From the NCBI GenBank assembly GCA_035644155.1, contig DASQPC010000017.1:1-24167 (forward strand): a stretch of DNA of 24,167 bases, in the 5' to 3' direction. Under the pieces are notes generated by a model, which saw nothing but the letters and a program-made list of their open reading frames with translations, did not search any database and was not told where the DNA came from. A program made the position numbers and the translations under genes. How positions within the stretch are numbered: position 1 is the first letter of the stretch; every line of letters starts with the position of its first letter. The DNA comes from DATIGJ01 sp035644155. Lineage in GTDB: Bacteria; Patescibacteriota; Microgenomatia; Levybacterales; UBA12049. Positions 15,236-24,063 of the stretch are shown here, piece after piece.

Positions 15236-15516
15236 TTAATAAGGTAATCCTGGGTGAGTTGTTACAAGATTCTCAGTTTGACTAACTACATTATATTTTG
15301 TAATAACAGTATATAACGTTGTTTCTTGTCCTGTCTTAATATCCGTACCTATTATTTTACCAGCATCTACAATTCGAAGCAAGTTACCATTTTTTTGTAA
15401 TACTCCTTCTACATTTTCAGAATTTTTTATTAAATCTGTTATTTTGTCGATCCTGGATGTATTGTTATAGAATTTTCAGCTTGTGATCTTGTTAAATTGT
15501 AGCTTGTAATATCTGA
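15236..15516 (-). pseudogene. Displaced RHS toxin tip (truncated and frameshifted)
   Basis: Directly after the stop of the first immunity gene, minus-strand DNA reads SDITSYNLTRSQAENSITIH and then closes at TAA 15439. An overlapping frame (15475-15236) continues with RIDKITDLIKNSENVEGVLQ and IVDAGKIIGTDIKTGQETTL, ending VTTHPGLPY. The two together look like one roughly 100-residue nuclease-like toxin end broken by one frameshift near 15440-15475. A closing strand with 'lvT.hPG' is common in compact RNase toxin tips of the barnase/EndoU/colicin/RelE-like fold, from memory. There is no start codon and no RHS core in front, so it is an orphan tip followed by its immunity gene. Confidence 0.6.
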
Positions 15517-15517
15517 A

Positions 15518-15862
15518 TTATCCTATCAAGTTTAATAACGTTGAGGCTATTTCGTCTACTTTATGTTTATAGTTAGTTAAGTCTTTTAAGCTTTTTTCTT
15601 CTTGAGAGTTTTGTGGATGAAAATTTTGTAGTCGTATCTCTAACTCGGAATCAACTTTAATAAGGTCTCTATTAATAGGACCTTTTTTAAAATATGAACT
15701 AATAAGTCCAGCTATATGTCCATCATATAGTGCAATTTCGCCTTTTATATCTTGTAGTTCATCATTTAGATATGAAATATGAGGAAAGGCTCTTACAAAA
15801 TGTTCCTCAAATAACTTTTTAAGCTTTATTATTTGTTTATTATTAATTATTGACATAGACAT
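15518..15862 (-). CDS. Probable immunity protein of the main RHS toxin
   Basis: A 114-aa soluble, charged, largely helical protein (KQIIKLKKLFEEHFVRAF at the start; EEKSLKDLTNYKHKVDEI near the end). I do not recognise the family. The call rests on position: its ATG lies 5 nt after the stop of the RHS gene, exactly where immunity genes sit in RHS and CDI loci, and it is small and lacks a signal peptide. A second in-frame ATG at 15856 is an alternative start. It would protect the producer and its siblings from the C-terminal toxin. Confidence 0.62.
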   Translation of the reverse strand: MSMSIINNKQIIKLKKLFEEHFVRAFPHISYLNDELQDIKGEIALYDGHIAGLISSYFKKGPINRDLIKVDSELEIRLQNFHPQNSQEEKSLKDLTNYKHKVDEIASTLLNLIG

Positions 15863-15867
15863 ATAAA

Positions 15868-18800
15868 CTAGTTATCCCAATATGTAACAATTTTCCCTTC
15901 CGGTGTAAAATATCCACCTTGATTACCAATTCTTATTTTTACCCCCTGAGTTCCATCTTTTAATATTGTGTTTTTCATTATATCACGATTCTCTTTAAAA
16001 AATTGTAATGCATCCTCTGTATACTCTTCGGCTGTTCTTCCTGCACCATGTTTTTCAAGATGGAAATCGATTGCGTCTTCAACAGTTTTTGAGGTTGATT
16101 TATACCATTTACTTGTTATATTCCCTATCGTTTTTCCTCCTGATGTAATTTTGGAACCTGTATTTATTATGTTAGTAGTATTTTTTTCTGCGATATTTTC
16201 TGCTTGTTTTGTAAGCGATGTTGCCGTAGTTGCTGCTTTTTGAACGGTGGTGTTTGATGTTACCTGTTTTACCACTTCTTTAGCTGTGGTTACTTTTGGT
16301 GATTCTACCCACTGAGTATACTGCTGAACTACAGGTATTTTTGCTATAAGAGATCCAATAACTGGAATCTTCGTGGCATATTTTATAATAGTATCAATAA
16401 TACTGTGCCCCGATGGATCAGTATATCGAAGGGGATTATTTCTTGCATAAGTGTACCTATTCAAATCTTGTGGGTTGTATACGTCTTGGATAATATCATC
16501 AGGTTGAGTGAATCTTCTAATGTCTGAGCTGTAATATCTCGCATTGTAGTAATCGAGACCTGTTTCACTATCGTGTTCCTGGCCTGTGTAATTGAATTTG
16601 CTTGCAGTTCCTCCACTCTTTATCTTCCCCCAAGGGTCATAGGCAGTTGTTTCTACCACTGTACCTGATTGATTGGTAACTACCGATGTTGATCCTAAAT
16701 GATCATTGTGGAAGTAGGTTCTGTTACCAGAATTATCTTTTTTGGCAATCAACTGATCGTTGGCGAAGTAATATGAAGTGTTCTCTGTCCCTCCACCATT
16801 GATAACTTTTGTTTCATAACTATCACTCCAGGAATACATAGTATTAGCTAAAGTTCCATTAGTGTAATTTTTCTTCACCATTCTGTTTCCGTTATAGTCA
16901 TAGACATAGTCTGCGATAACTTGTCCATCACTACACCTTTTAACTTTCTTTAACTGATTTGCCTCATTGTACTCATAGCACGTCGCCCCATCAGAAGTCA
17001 TATTTCCATCAGCATCGTAGGTGTAGGTGCCTGTTCCTCCGTTTGAACCTGATCCTCCTCCAGTACTTGTTGTTTGATAGATCTTTACCTCTCTTGCATT
17101 GTCATACCATGAACTTGCTCCTGGATTACTACTATGTACTTGTCCTACTACTCTGGCTCCTTTGATTGCTGTTGCACTTCCTGTAAAAGTGTACGTCTGT
17201 CCTGCTACAGAAGAGGAGTTGTATGGATAGCTTGGTGTATTACTCCATCCCGAATCAGTCCAGGTAGTCCCGTCGGTGGTGAACTGTAATTTGAAATTGG
17301 CAATATATGAACCATCCAAAGACGTTTCCCACGTACCATTGGTAAATTCAATTGAAGTTATGGCACTTTGTGTCGCAGAGAAGGTCACTCCTGCTCCTTC
17401 CCATACATTTGCTGCTTCATCTGTCCCATTGTCGAGTCTCACATCTGTCGTCATATTACTATCGTTAAGTCCACTTGCTGCGACTTTGTTATTGTTACTG
17501 GTTGAGGAGCTTAACCCCCACCATTTGTAACCTGTGCCATTGGGTGCAATATTGGTCGTCGTGGTTCCACCGCTGCTTGTACCGTAGACTTCAAATTCAT
17601 AGAGTGAATAGCCCCAGATGGTTGCTCGGCTTGTGCCATACATCCTGACATATCTTCCTGTCCCTGAAAGTCCTGTCAGATCATCTGTGCCGCCATCACC
17701 ACTGCTGGTGCTGTAAATTGTTGTCCAATTGGTCGCGTCATTTGAGGTCTGGATCTGATACGCTGATCCATAGGCTGTTTCCCAAACTAGCTTTACTCTA
17801 TTAATGCTCTGTGATGAGCCAAGGTCGACATACATCCATTGCGGGTCGCTGAAACTACTCGACCAGCGAGTTGAAGTACTTCCATCAACTGCTTTACCTC
17901 CGACCAATGTCGAATCATTATTCTCAACAGATGACGTTGTGACTGTTTTATTCAGTGCCAAATTGGTTGATCCTCCTCCGCCACTCCCACTTGCAGAAAT
18001 CAATTTCACGCTCGTAATATCGACAGAGAACAATCCGCTATTCCAGAATCTCGCATGGAGATTTGAAACAGCTTGATTGGGATCGAGGACAACACTTGCG
18101 TCCCCAACTTTATGGAAGCTGCTGATTGGAATGGTAACTGTTTGCGAGCCGTTCAAACCGTTTTGTCCGCCATTGACGATGACATTTGCTGCGCGCCAGT
18201 CATTATTTTGGATGAAAACAACAGATGCCTCATCATCCCCGCTGCCAAATGACGTCCCATGGAGATTAAAGGTGATCTGGACCGAATTCATGCCAGAGAG
18301 AGCGCTTGACGCAATGCCTTTATCAGCTTCTGCGCTTCCATTGTTGCCAGTTAAGGTCCAGGTCGTGCCCAAAATTTCGGTTCCCGATGGTGATGCCTGT
18401 TGGGCGCTGCCTGAGGCAATGGTTAAGGCATGGGGACCTGCTGTTTGTCCATACGTGTAGTCGGTTGCGATTCCTGCATTGGTAAATCTCGTCAAATTAC
18501 CAATTGGGTTGTATTCATAAGCATAGTTGTAGCCGCTTGCTGATTCTGTTGCTGTCTTGAGTCGATCCAAATCATCATAGGTGAAATTTTCTGTCTTGCT
18601 GGTCAAATTGTTGGTACGAGTAGCAACATTACCAACATTGTCGTAGGTGTAATTCATGTCTTGGACAGTTCCTGTCTGGATTCTATTCAGTCGGAAATCG
18701 TTGGTGTTGTAGGTGTAATTGGTCGTCAAGCCATTGGCAAAATCTTTTTGGGTGATTTTCCCGAGAGCGTTGTAATCAATATTGCTCATGATTGTTGATG

Positions 18801-21800
18801 ATCCTGTCACCGAATTAATTTCTCCCTGAGTATTAAAGGCATAGGTAACAACTTCATTATCAGGGTAGGTTTGGGTTGCAGTTCGGTCCAATGAATCATA
18901 GCCCCATTGTGTTGTTTTGGTTGTTCCATTTATTGAGCGCTGCTCTTGTTTTTTTCGTAAGCGATCGTCATATTGATAGCTCACCATGCCAGCGCTATCG
19001 GTTGCGATGGCGAGAGTCCCAACCTTACCAGTATCATAAGCAAATGTCGTGTCTGTATCTGTCGGATAGTCTAACTTGTTGAGCCGGTCCAATTCATCGT
19101 AGGTTCTTGTCGTTGTGATATTTCGGGCGTCTTTTTGTGTTTTAAGATTCCCCACATCATCATACGTATACTGCCATGTTCCCATATCAGGATCTGTTTG
19201 CGACGTCTTTCTGCCCAGTGAATCATAGACAAATGATGTGTTATTGCCTGATGTATCATTTATGGATGATAGTTGGTCGCGAGGATTGTATGCATAGTTT
19301 GTAGAGTACGTCAGTCCACCATCAACTTCATCGATTTTGACAATTTTGTTAAATGCATTGGAGTAATTTCTCTTGATATGACCATTTTCATCTACACTAG
19401 TCTCTTTCCAGTGATCATAGGCAATTGTCTTAGTGTCACCTTTGGGATTGGTGATGATATTGGGTCTGCCAATCGGGTCATACGATGTTTGAGTACTTCT
19501 TATGCCAGCCGCAGCTGATGCATAACTTGCGGTGAGCGTATCAAAATGAGGAACAGTGATTTTGGCAACTTGTCCAGTAGTATCATACGAGATATCGGTC
19601 ACGGTTTGTAGGCTTGTATCTTCGGCTTCACTTCTTGTTTGGACAGTCCTATTGAGTCCATCTACCCACGTGTAGGTATCAAGTGTCCCTGATGCGCTTG
19701 CTGTTTCTCTTTTTGAGACGAGCACTCCTTCTGGTGCCGTACCATCAGTGAGATATTGATAAACCGTTGTCGGGTAGCTCGTTGAGTCATAGGGTTTGAT
19801 TTCTTTGAGAATTCTTCCAAAAACATCATAGGTATAAGAAGTTGTCTTGCTATTGGGATCGGTTTTGGACAACAAATTGCCTGTTCCCAGATCATAGCTT
19901 AGCGTTATCGTTTGATTTTTGGCGTTAGTAACACTTATTGGATAGGTATGCGTTGCTGAATCATAAGCTGTGGTTGTCGTATGACTGTTGGCGTCCGTCA
20001 CTGATGTTTGGTTGCCATAGGTATCATAGGCATATTGCGTGACAGGGTTGGTGTCACCCATTGTATCAAGCCGCTTTACTTCTTTGGTCAAATCGCCTTT
20101 GGTAGGTGAAGTATTCCAATCCGTATTATTATCATAGTAGAACCAGTTTTCACTAACTTTTGTCGAGTCATCTGAGGCATTGAGATAGGAATGCTTTGGT
20201 GTATTTACAATCCATGCAGTGAGATTAACTGTATATTCGTTGTAAATAAAACGATCATCACTCGCAGTGCTGATATCACCTTTTTCTGATTTTTTGGTGA
20301 CATTGCCATAACTATCGTACTGATAATCATCTTGTGTTACTTTGGGATTGCTTGATGAACCGTCGTAGGTGTAATTTTTTTCCGAGTTCAAATTAGCTGT
20401 ATAAACTCCGTTGGTAAGTGTATTGCTCCATGTATCTTCAGTTTTGCTGTATGGGTTGTTGGACGAATCATTTGTTTGTATACTTGCAGGTTTTCCTTTG
20501 ACAGCATTGTCTTGGTTAAAAATATTTTGGCTTTTTGACCCGTTTGGCTCAACGGTATCAACCTCACCATATCCTCTAAATTCACGATCTTCAAATTTAT
20601 AGAAGGCATTTTTATAACTATATGTCGTGACATCATTGGTAAGCTCAGATCCTGTCATGCCATTGTTGGTTGTCATTTGTGAGACTTGCCAGAGTGGGAA
20701 CGGAAGGGCTATTTTTTGGTAGGTAAACAGTATTGTTGCTCCTCCAGTATTTTCATAATATTCCACAACTATAGTATGAGTTCCGTCAGTTAATGCTTTT
20801 GACGCGGCGAAGTTTCTTGGACCGTGATCATTCCATTGATCAATGAGCAATTCTCCATCGACATATAAACGGAATCCATCATCAACGACTACATTAAAAA
20901 TATAGGTGCCTGCTGACAATGATCGAGTCTGCGTCCAGCGAGCAGAAAATTGATCTGATGAGACTGAAGGATCGGGTGAACCTGTATCCCAGGCAAAATT
21001 TATGACAGAATCTGTTCGTGTTACCGTTGGAGAACCAGACAAAGTTTGATTATTAAAGTATTGACCACTATATGTTGCTGTTGATACGGTATCCAAACTG
21101 GGTACAACCGCTTGAGCATAATTGAAGCTATTTGTTGCTCCTTGTGAAGTATGAACAGCGGAAAGCAAATCAGGAGCGTTTCCGTTGTTTTTATAGACTT
21201 GCCACGTATCCGATCCTCCGGGATTGTTCGTATCATAGCCTTTAATAATATCTGGCAATCCATCTCCGTTGACATCTGCCATTTGTGTTGTTGCTTGCAG
21301 TGATAGGTCCACATTGGATGATGGATCAATCCATGTTTCCCAAGTAGTTGACCAGCTATTACCTTGATTAAGAAGGACTTTCCATTTATCAGCCGAGCCA
21401 AGATCATCACTTTTGACAATATCAGGAAGCCCATCGCCATTCACATCTTGTACAGTAACATTGGTCATACTAAAGTTAGCATCAATTCCGGCATTATTTA
21501 TCCATGCTGGGTTGTCAGGAGAAGAATTCCAGCCATTGCCATTATTTTTCCAAACTTGCCAGGTATCATTCGTGCCATTTGCCGTTGCTCTCACAATATC
21601 AGCTAGTCCATCGCCATTCACATCCATAATACGAAATGTAGGATCATCAAGTGCTTGGGGTATACTTGTCGTCCATGTTTCAGGCGTATTATTCCATCCA
21701 CTTCCTGTATTTCTGAAAACTCTCCATAGGTTTGCGTCTCCTGTGACAATATCAGGCAGTCCATCTCCAGTCACGTCGACCAGCTTTGTTACACCACTAC

Positions 21801-23124
21801 CTAGGTAATGTTGGCTTCCATATGAATGTACATCCGCCCAATTTTCCTGGTAGGTACTCCAACTTGCTCCTGTATTTCTCCAAATTCTCCAAGACGAAGC
21901 ATCAGCTGCTTTGACAATATCAGGCAGTCCGTCTCCTGTTACATCCATTAATTTTGTATCTGGTCTATCCAGTTTGGCATCGATAGGTTGATTATTGACC
22001 CATGTCTCATATGTGGTGTTCCAACCGCTTCCATTATTTTTCCAAACTTTCCAGAGATTTGTCCCGTTGCCTTCACTCTTTACAATATCCAAAAGTCCAT
22101 CACCATTCGCGTCAGCTAGCTCAACGTCACTTTTTGTGAGATTAACATCCATAGGTGCATTATTGACCCATGTTTGCGGAGTTGTATTCCACGTTTTATT
22201 TTCTGTTTTATAGTCAAATGTTGTTGCGGGAAGCGTAGAAGTCCCGTCAGTCCCTTTTTCTGTGATAGCATGCAGTAGCTGTTGATTATCGCCTGCGGTA
22301 CTATATGAAAGATCATACTGGTGAATAAGATTGGTTCCAATTTTTACTTGTATATTAGTCAATTGTGAAGATTCTGTGACATTGCATCCTTGGATATAAA
22401 CTTGTTTGGTATACGAACTTGTTCCATAAGTATAATCGACTTCTCGTGATTGGTCATTATTATATTTTATTTGGCTAATGTATGATGTTCCATTGCTTTC
22501 AGTATACGTATAATAAATGTTATTACCATGCATGTCTGTTACTTGGTCGAGATTCCAACTTGCAACATAACTGCGACCATTACAAACAAGTTCTGATTGA
22601 AAAGCATAGCCAAATCGATATTTTGTGCCATCTGGAGTTATCACCTGCCAATATTCACTATAATCATTTGTTCCACTTGTGGCTAATTTCGTTATATTCA
22701 AACTTGATTCAATCTTTGTATGATATCTGCTATCTCCTGAAACATACACGAGATCATAGACATTTCCTTTAAAATGAAGTTTGAATTTATCGTCATTTGT
22801 ATCGCCTGGGGTAAAATTAACATCTCTCTCGACATAATTTTGTGTTAACTGCCAACCAGTACCTACTCGCTGGTAAAAATCTCGAGCTCCTGCGCTGTTG
22901 TAAGATAACCCAATATTTGGCGTTAAATCATCAGTTCCTTTTGGTACTTTAATCTCGTATGAGTATGTTGCCGTTCCTGTAAAAAGATCTGTTGAAAATC
23001 TGTCTCGTAAATTATATGGTGCGTTGATTGCTGGAAGAGGTGGTTCTGCAGCAAGAACTGGAAAAAAACTAGCAAAAAAGAAAAGGAGGAAAAAGAAAAT
23101 GTTTGTAAATATTTGTTTTTTCAC
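15868..23124 (-). CDS. Giant secreted RHS/YD-repeat polymorphic toxin
   Basis: A 2418-aa protein with a GTG start. A signal peptide (1-25, ending FPVLA|AEP) precedes an SpvB/TcB-like N-terminus (to about 300). Six FG-GAP-type DVNGDGLPDIV repeats with Ca-binding Asp follow (about 330-650), then a PA14 domain (about 685-805: FNVVVDDGFRLYVDGELL). A long YD-repeat region (about 830-1565) comes next. Three carbohydrate-binding-like domains are inserted at about 1567-2030; the middle one is F5/8 type C (ALNKTVTTSS, then VDLGSSQSINRVKLVWE). The RHS core (2032-2240) has TGQEHDSETGLDYYNARYY and ends TDPSGH. The 178-residue tip is the variable toxin: a hydrophobic or Thr-rich linker, then FHLEKHGAGRTAEEY and GKIVTYWDN, perhaps RNase-like. 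RHS shells enclose and deliver such tips to rival cells. No VgrG or PAAR is present; secretion is by the N-terminal signal. An immunity candidate follows. Confidence 0.92.
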   Translation of the reverse strand: MKKQIFTNIFFFLLFFFASFFPVLAAEPPLPAINAPYNLRDRFSTDLFTGTATYSYEIKVPKGTDDLTPNIGLSYNSAGARDFYQRVGTGWQLTQNYVERDVNFTPGDTNDDKFKLHFKGNVYDLVYVSGDSRYHTKIESSLNITKLATSGTNDYSEYWQVITPDGTKYRFGYAFQSELVCNGRSYVASWNLDQVTDMHGNNIYYTYTESNGTSYISQIKYNNDQSREVDYTYGTSSYTKQVYIQGCNVTESSQLTNIQVKIGTNLIHQYDLSYSTAGDNQQLLHAITEKGTDGTSTLPATTFDYKTENKTWNTTPQTWVNNAPMDVNLTKSDVELADANGDGLLDIVKSEGNGTNLWKVWKNNGSGWNTTYETWVNNQPIDAKLDRPDTKLMDVTGDGLPDIVKAADASSWRIWRNTGASWSTYQENWADVHSYGSQHYLGSGVTKLVDVTGDGLPDIVTGDANLWRVFRNTGSGWNNTPETWTTSIPQALDDPTFRIMDVNGDGLADIVRATANGTNDTWQVWKNNGNGWNSSPDNPAWINNAGIDANFSMTNVTVQDVNGDGLPDIVKSDDLGSADKWKVLLNQGNSWSTTWETWIDPSSNVDLSLQATTQMADVNGDGLPDIIKGYDTNNPGGSDTWQVYKNNGNAPDLLSAVHTSQGATNSFNYAQAVVPSLDTVSTATYSGQYFNNQTLSGSPTVTRTDSVINFAWDTGSPDPSVSSDQFSARWTQTRSLSAGTYIFNVVVDDGFRLYVDGELLIDQWNDHGPRNFAASKALTDGTHTIVVEYYENTGGATILFTYQKIALPFPLWQVSQMTTNNGMTGSELTNDVTTYSYKNAFYKFEDREFRGYGEVDTVEPNGSKSQNIFNQDNAVKGKPASIQTNDSSNNPYSKTEDTWSNTLTNGVYTANLNSEKNYTYDGSSSNPKVTQDDYQYDSYGNVTKKSEKGDISTASDDRFIYNEYTVNLTAWIVNTPKHSYLNASDDSTKVSENWFYYDNNTDWNTSPTKGDLTKEVKRLDTMGDTNPVTQYAYDTYGNQTSVTDANSHTTTTAYDSATHTYPISVTNAKNQTITLSYDLGTGNLLSKTDPNSKTTSYTYDVFGRILKEIKPYDSTSYPTTVYQYLTDGTAPEGVLVSKRETASASGTLDTYTWVDGLNRTVQTRSEAEDTSLQTVTDISYDTTGQVAKITVPHFDTLTASYASAAAGIRSTQTSYDPIGRPNIITNPKGDTKTIAYDHWKETSVDENGHIKRNYSNAFNKIVKIDEVDGGLTYSTNYAYNPRDQLSSINDTSGNNTSFVYDSLGRKTSQTDPDMGTWQYTYDDVGNLKTQKDARNITTTRTYDELDRLNKLDYPTDTDTTFAYDTGKVGTLAIATDSAGMVSYQYDDRLRKKQEQRSINGTTKTTQWGYDSLDRTATQTYPDNEVVTYAFNTQGEINSVTGSSTIMSNIDYNALGKITQKDFANGLTTNYTYNTNDFRLNRIQTGTVQDMNYTYDNVGNVATRTNNLTSKTENFTYDDLDRLKTATESASGYNYAYEYNPIGNLTRFTNAGIATDYTYGQTAGPHALTIASGSAQQASPSGTEILGTTWTLTGNNGSAEADKGIASSALSGMNSVQITFNLHGTSFGSGDDEASVVFIQNNDWRAANVIVNGGQNGLNGSQTVTIPISSFHKVGDASVVLDPNQAVSNLHARFWNSGLFSVDITSVKLISASGSGGGGSTNLALNKTVTTSSVENNDSTLVGGKAVDGSTSTRWSSSFSDPQWMYVDLGSSQSINRVKLVWETAYGSAYQIQTSNDATNWTTIYSTSSGDGGTDDLTGLSGTGRYVRMYGTSRATIWGYSLYEFEVYGTSSGGTTTTNIAPNGTGYKWWGLSSSTSNNNKVAASGLNDSNMTTDVRLDNGTDEAANVWEGAGVTFSATQSAITSIEFTNGTWETSLDGSYIANFKLQFTTDGTTWTDSGWSNTPSYPYNSSSVAGQTYTFTGSATAIKGARVVGQVHSSNPGASSWYDNAREVKIYQTTSTGGGSGSNGGTGTYTYDADGNMTSDGATCYEYNEANQLKKVKRCSDGQVIADYVYDYNGNRMVKKNYTNGTLANTMYSWSDSYETKVINGGGTENTSYYFANDQLIAKKDNSGNRTYFHNDHLGSTSVVTNQSGTVVETTAYDPWGKIKSGGTASKFNYTGQEHDSETGLDYYNARYYSSDIRRFTQPDDIIQDVYNPQDLNRYTYARNNPLRYTDPSGHSIIDTIIKYATKIPVIGSLIAKIPVVQQYTQWVESPKVTTAKEVVKQVTSNTTVQKAATTATSLTKQAENIAEKNTTNIINTGSKITSGGKTIGNITSKWYKSTSKTVEDAIDFHLEKHGAGRTAEEYTEDALQFFKENRDIMKNTILKDGTQGVKIRIGNQGGYFTPEGKIVTYWDN
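16645..17030 (-). repeat. RHS core block duplicated at 14488-14873
   Basis: Nucleotide-level near-repeat of the orphan core, running from the YTYDADGN codons to just after NQSGTV. Long identical runs are broken by scattered substitutions and one divergent block of about 35 nt. Confidence 0.75.
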
Positions 23125-23161
23125 AGGATGATTCTCTGCCTGAAAATTATTCTCTCTTATA

Positions 23162-23192
23162 ACTATACCTCATCCAATAAGATATTTGTCAA
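23162..23192 (-). promoter_or_regulatory. Promoter of the RHS gene
   Basis: TTGACA (23192-23187) and TATAGT (23167-23162) on the minus strand. The spacer is 19 nt, longer than ideal. About 30 nt of leader precede the GTG start, and no clear Shine-Dalgarno sequence is seen. Confidence 0.5.
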
Positions 23193-23274
23193 TAGTTAAA
23201 ATAGCATTTTATCTACTTTGATTAAAGTTATATATAGATTTTTTAATTGCGTACCAACCCTATCAGTAGTACGC

Positions 23275-23280
23275 TATACT
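23275..23280 (+). promoter_or_regulatory. -10 hexamer of the prepilin peptidase gene
   Basis: TATACT is followed by exactly 6 nt and ATG 23287, so the message should start at the ATG. This excludes the upstream in-frame start at 23218. Confidence 0.6.
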
Positions 23281-23286
23281 AATAGT

Positions 23287-24054
23287 ATGGATGTGTTTTA
23301 TTTAGTTTTTCTTTTTCTTTTTGGGATTTGTGTGGGGAGTTTTCTCAATGTTGTTACTGATCGTTTGCCAAACGGAGAAAGTATTATAAAGGGACGCTCG
23401 CACTGTGATTTTTGTAAAAAAAAGCTGGGATTTTTTGACCTCATTCCTCTTTTTTCCTATGTTTTTTTGGCTGGCAGATGTCGCTACTGTCAAAAAAAAC
23501 TTTCTTTTTACTACCCTCTTGTTGAGCTACTAACAGGTCTTTTATTTATTTTTATTGCATTGCATACTGGCATGCTGTCGGAAACTTTTTATTATCTTTT
23601 TATTGTTTCAACACTAATCATTTTATTTTTTACCGATCTGAAATATGGTATTCTTCCCTTCGTTGTTATTTTCCCAACTATAATTATTTCTCTCGGATAT
23701 ATATTATTGACGACACAATCCTTATTGCTAAACGATTTATTGTCTGCTTTTGGTGCATTTCTGTTTTTCCTTTTGCTTTTTTTTATCACCAAAGGCCGCG
23801 GGATGGGTTTTGGAGATGTAGTCTATGTTTTTCTCATGGGATTGTTGTTGGGATTTCCAAATATTGTACTTGGCCTTTATATCGCATTTTTAAGTGGTGC
23901 GATCATTTCTCTTATTTTAGTTTTGATAAAACGTAAAAAACTCCAAGGTGGCACGGTTCCTTTTGGGCCATTTTTAGTAGCAGGGACGTTTATAAGTCTT
24001 TTTTGGGGTCAACAGATACTCTTAGTAATATGGCACTTAACAATTTCTCATTAA
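23287..24054 (+). CDS. pilD: Type IV prepilin peptidase (A24 family)
   Basis: Membrane aspartic protease that cuts the class III leader of type IV prepilins and usually N-methylates the new N-terminus. It is 255 aa from ATG 23287; the longer frame adds residues upstream of the family's normal start, MDVFYLVFLFLFGICVGSFL. The N-terminal domain has GSFLNVVTDRLPNG and two zinc-type pairs, C40/C43 and C65/C68. The two catalytic aspartates are D117 in FFTDLKYGILP and D177 in GMGFGDV, followed by the C-terminal GGTVPFGPFLVAG. About seven or eight membrane segments are visible. A prepilin gene begins right after it, so pilus or pseudopilus assembly, used for DNA uptake or attachment, is encoded here. 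Confidence 0.95.
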   Translation: MDVFYLVFLFLFGICVGSFLNVVTDRLPNGESIIKGRSHCDFCKKKLGFFDLIPLFSYVFLAGRCRYCQKKLSFYYPLVELLTGLLFIFIALHTGMLSETFYYLFIVSTLIILFFTDLKYGILPFVVIFPTIIISLGYILLTTQSLLLNDLLSAFGAFLFFLLLFFITKGRGMGFGDVVYVFLMGLLLGFPNIVLGLYIAFLSGAIISLILVLIKRKKLQGGTVPFGPFLVAGTFISLFWGQQILLVIWHLTISH

Positions 24055-24063
24055 CAAGTTACA

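Noticed and set aside
21180..22190. Periodic repeats that could be taken for a CRISPR or tandem-repeat array
   Set aside because: They encode FG-GAP-type DVNGDGLPDIV motifs in one open frame, at irregular spacing and with varied sequence.
16959..22772. Many long plus-strand open frames across the RHS region (for example 18077-18460 and 21413-21808)
   Set aside because: They are antisense shadows of the repeat-rich RHS gene, lack promoters and starts, and have no recognisable domains.
23218..23286. Upstream start for the prepilin peptidase
   Set aside because: The TATACT promoter hexamer lies inside that extension, and the family begins at MDVFYLVFLF.
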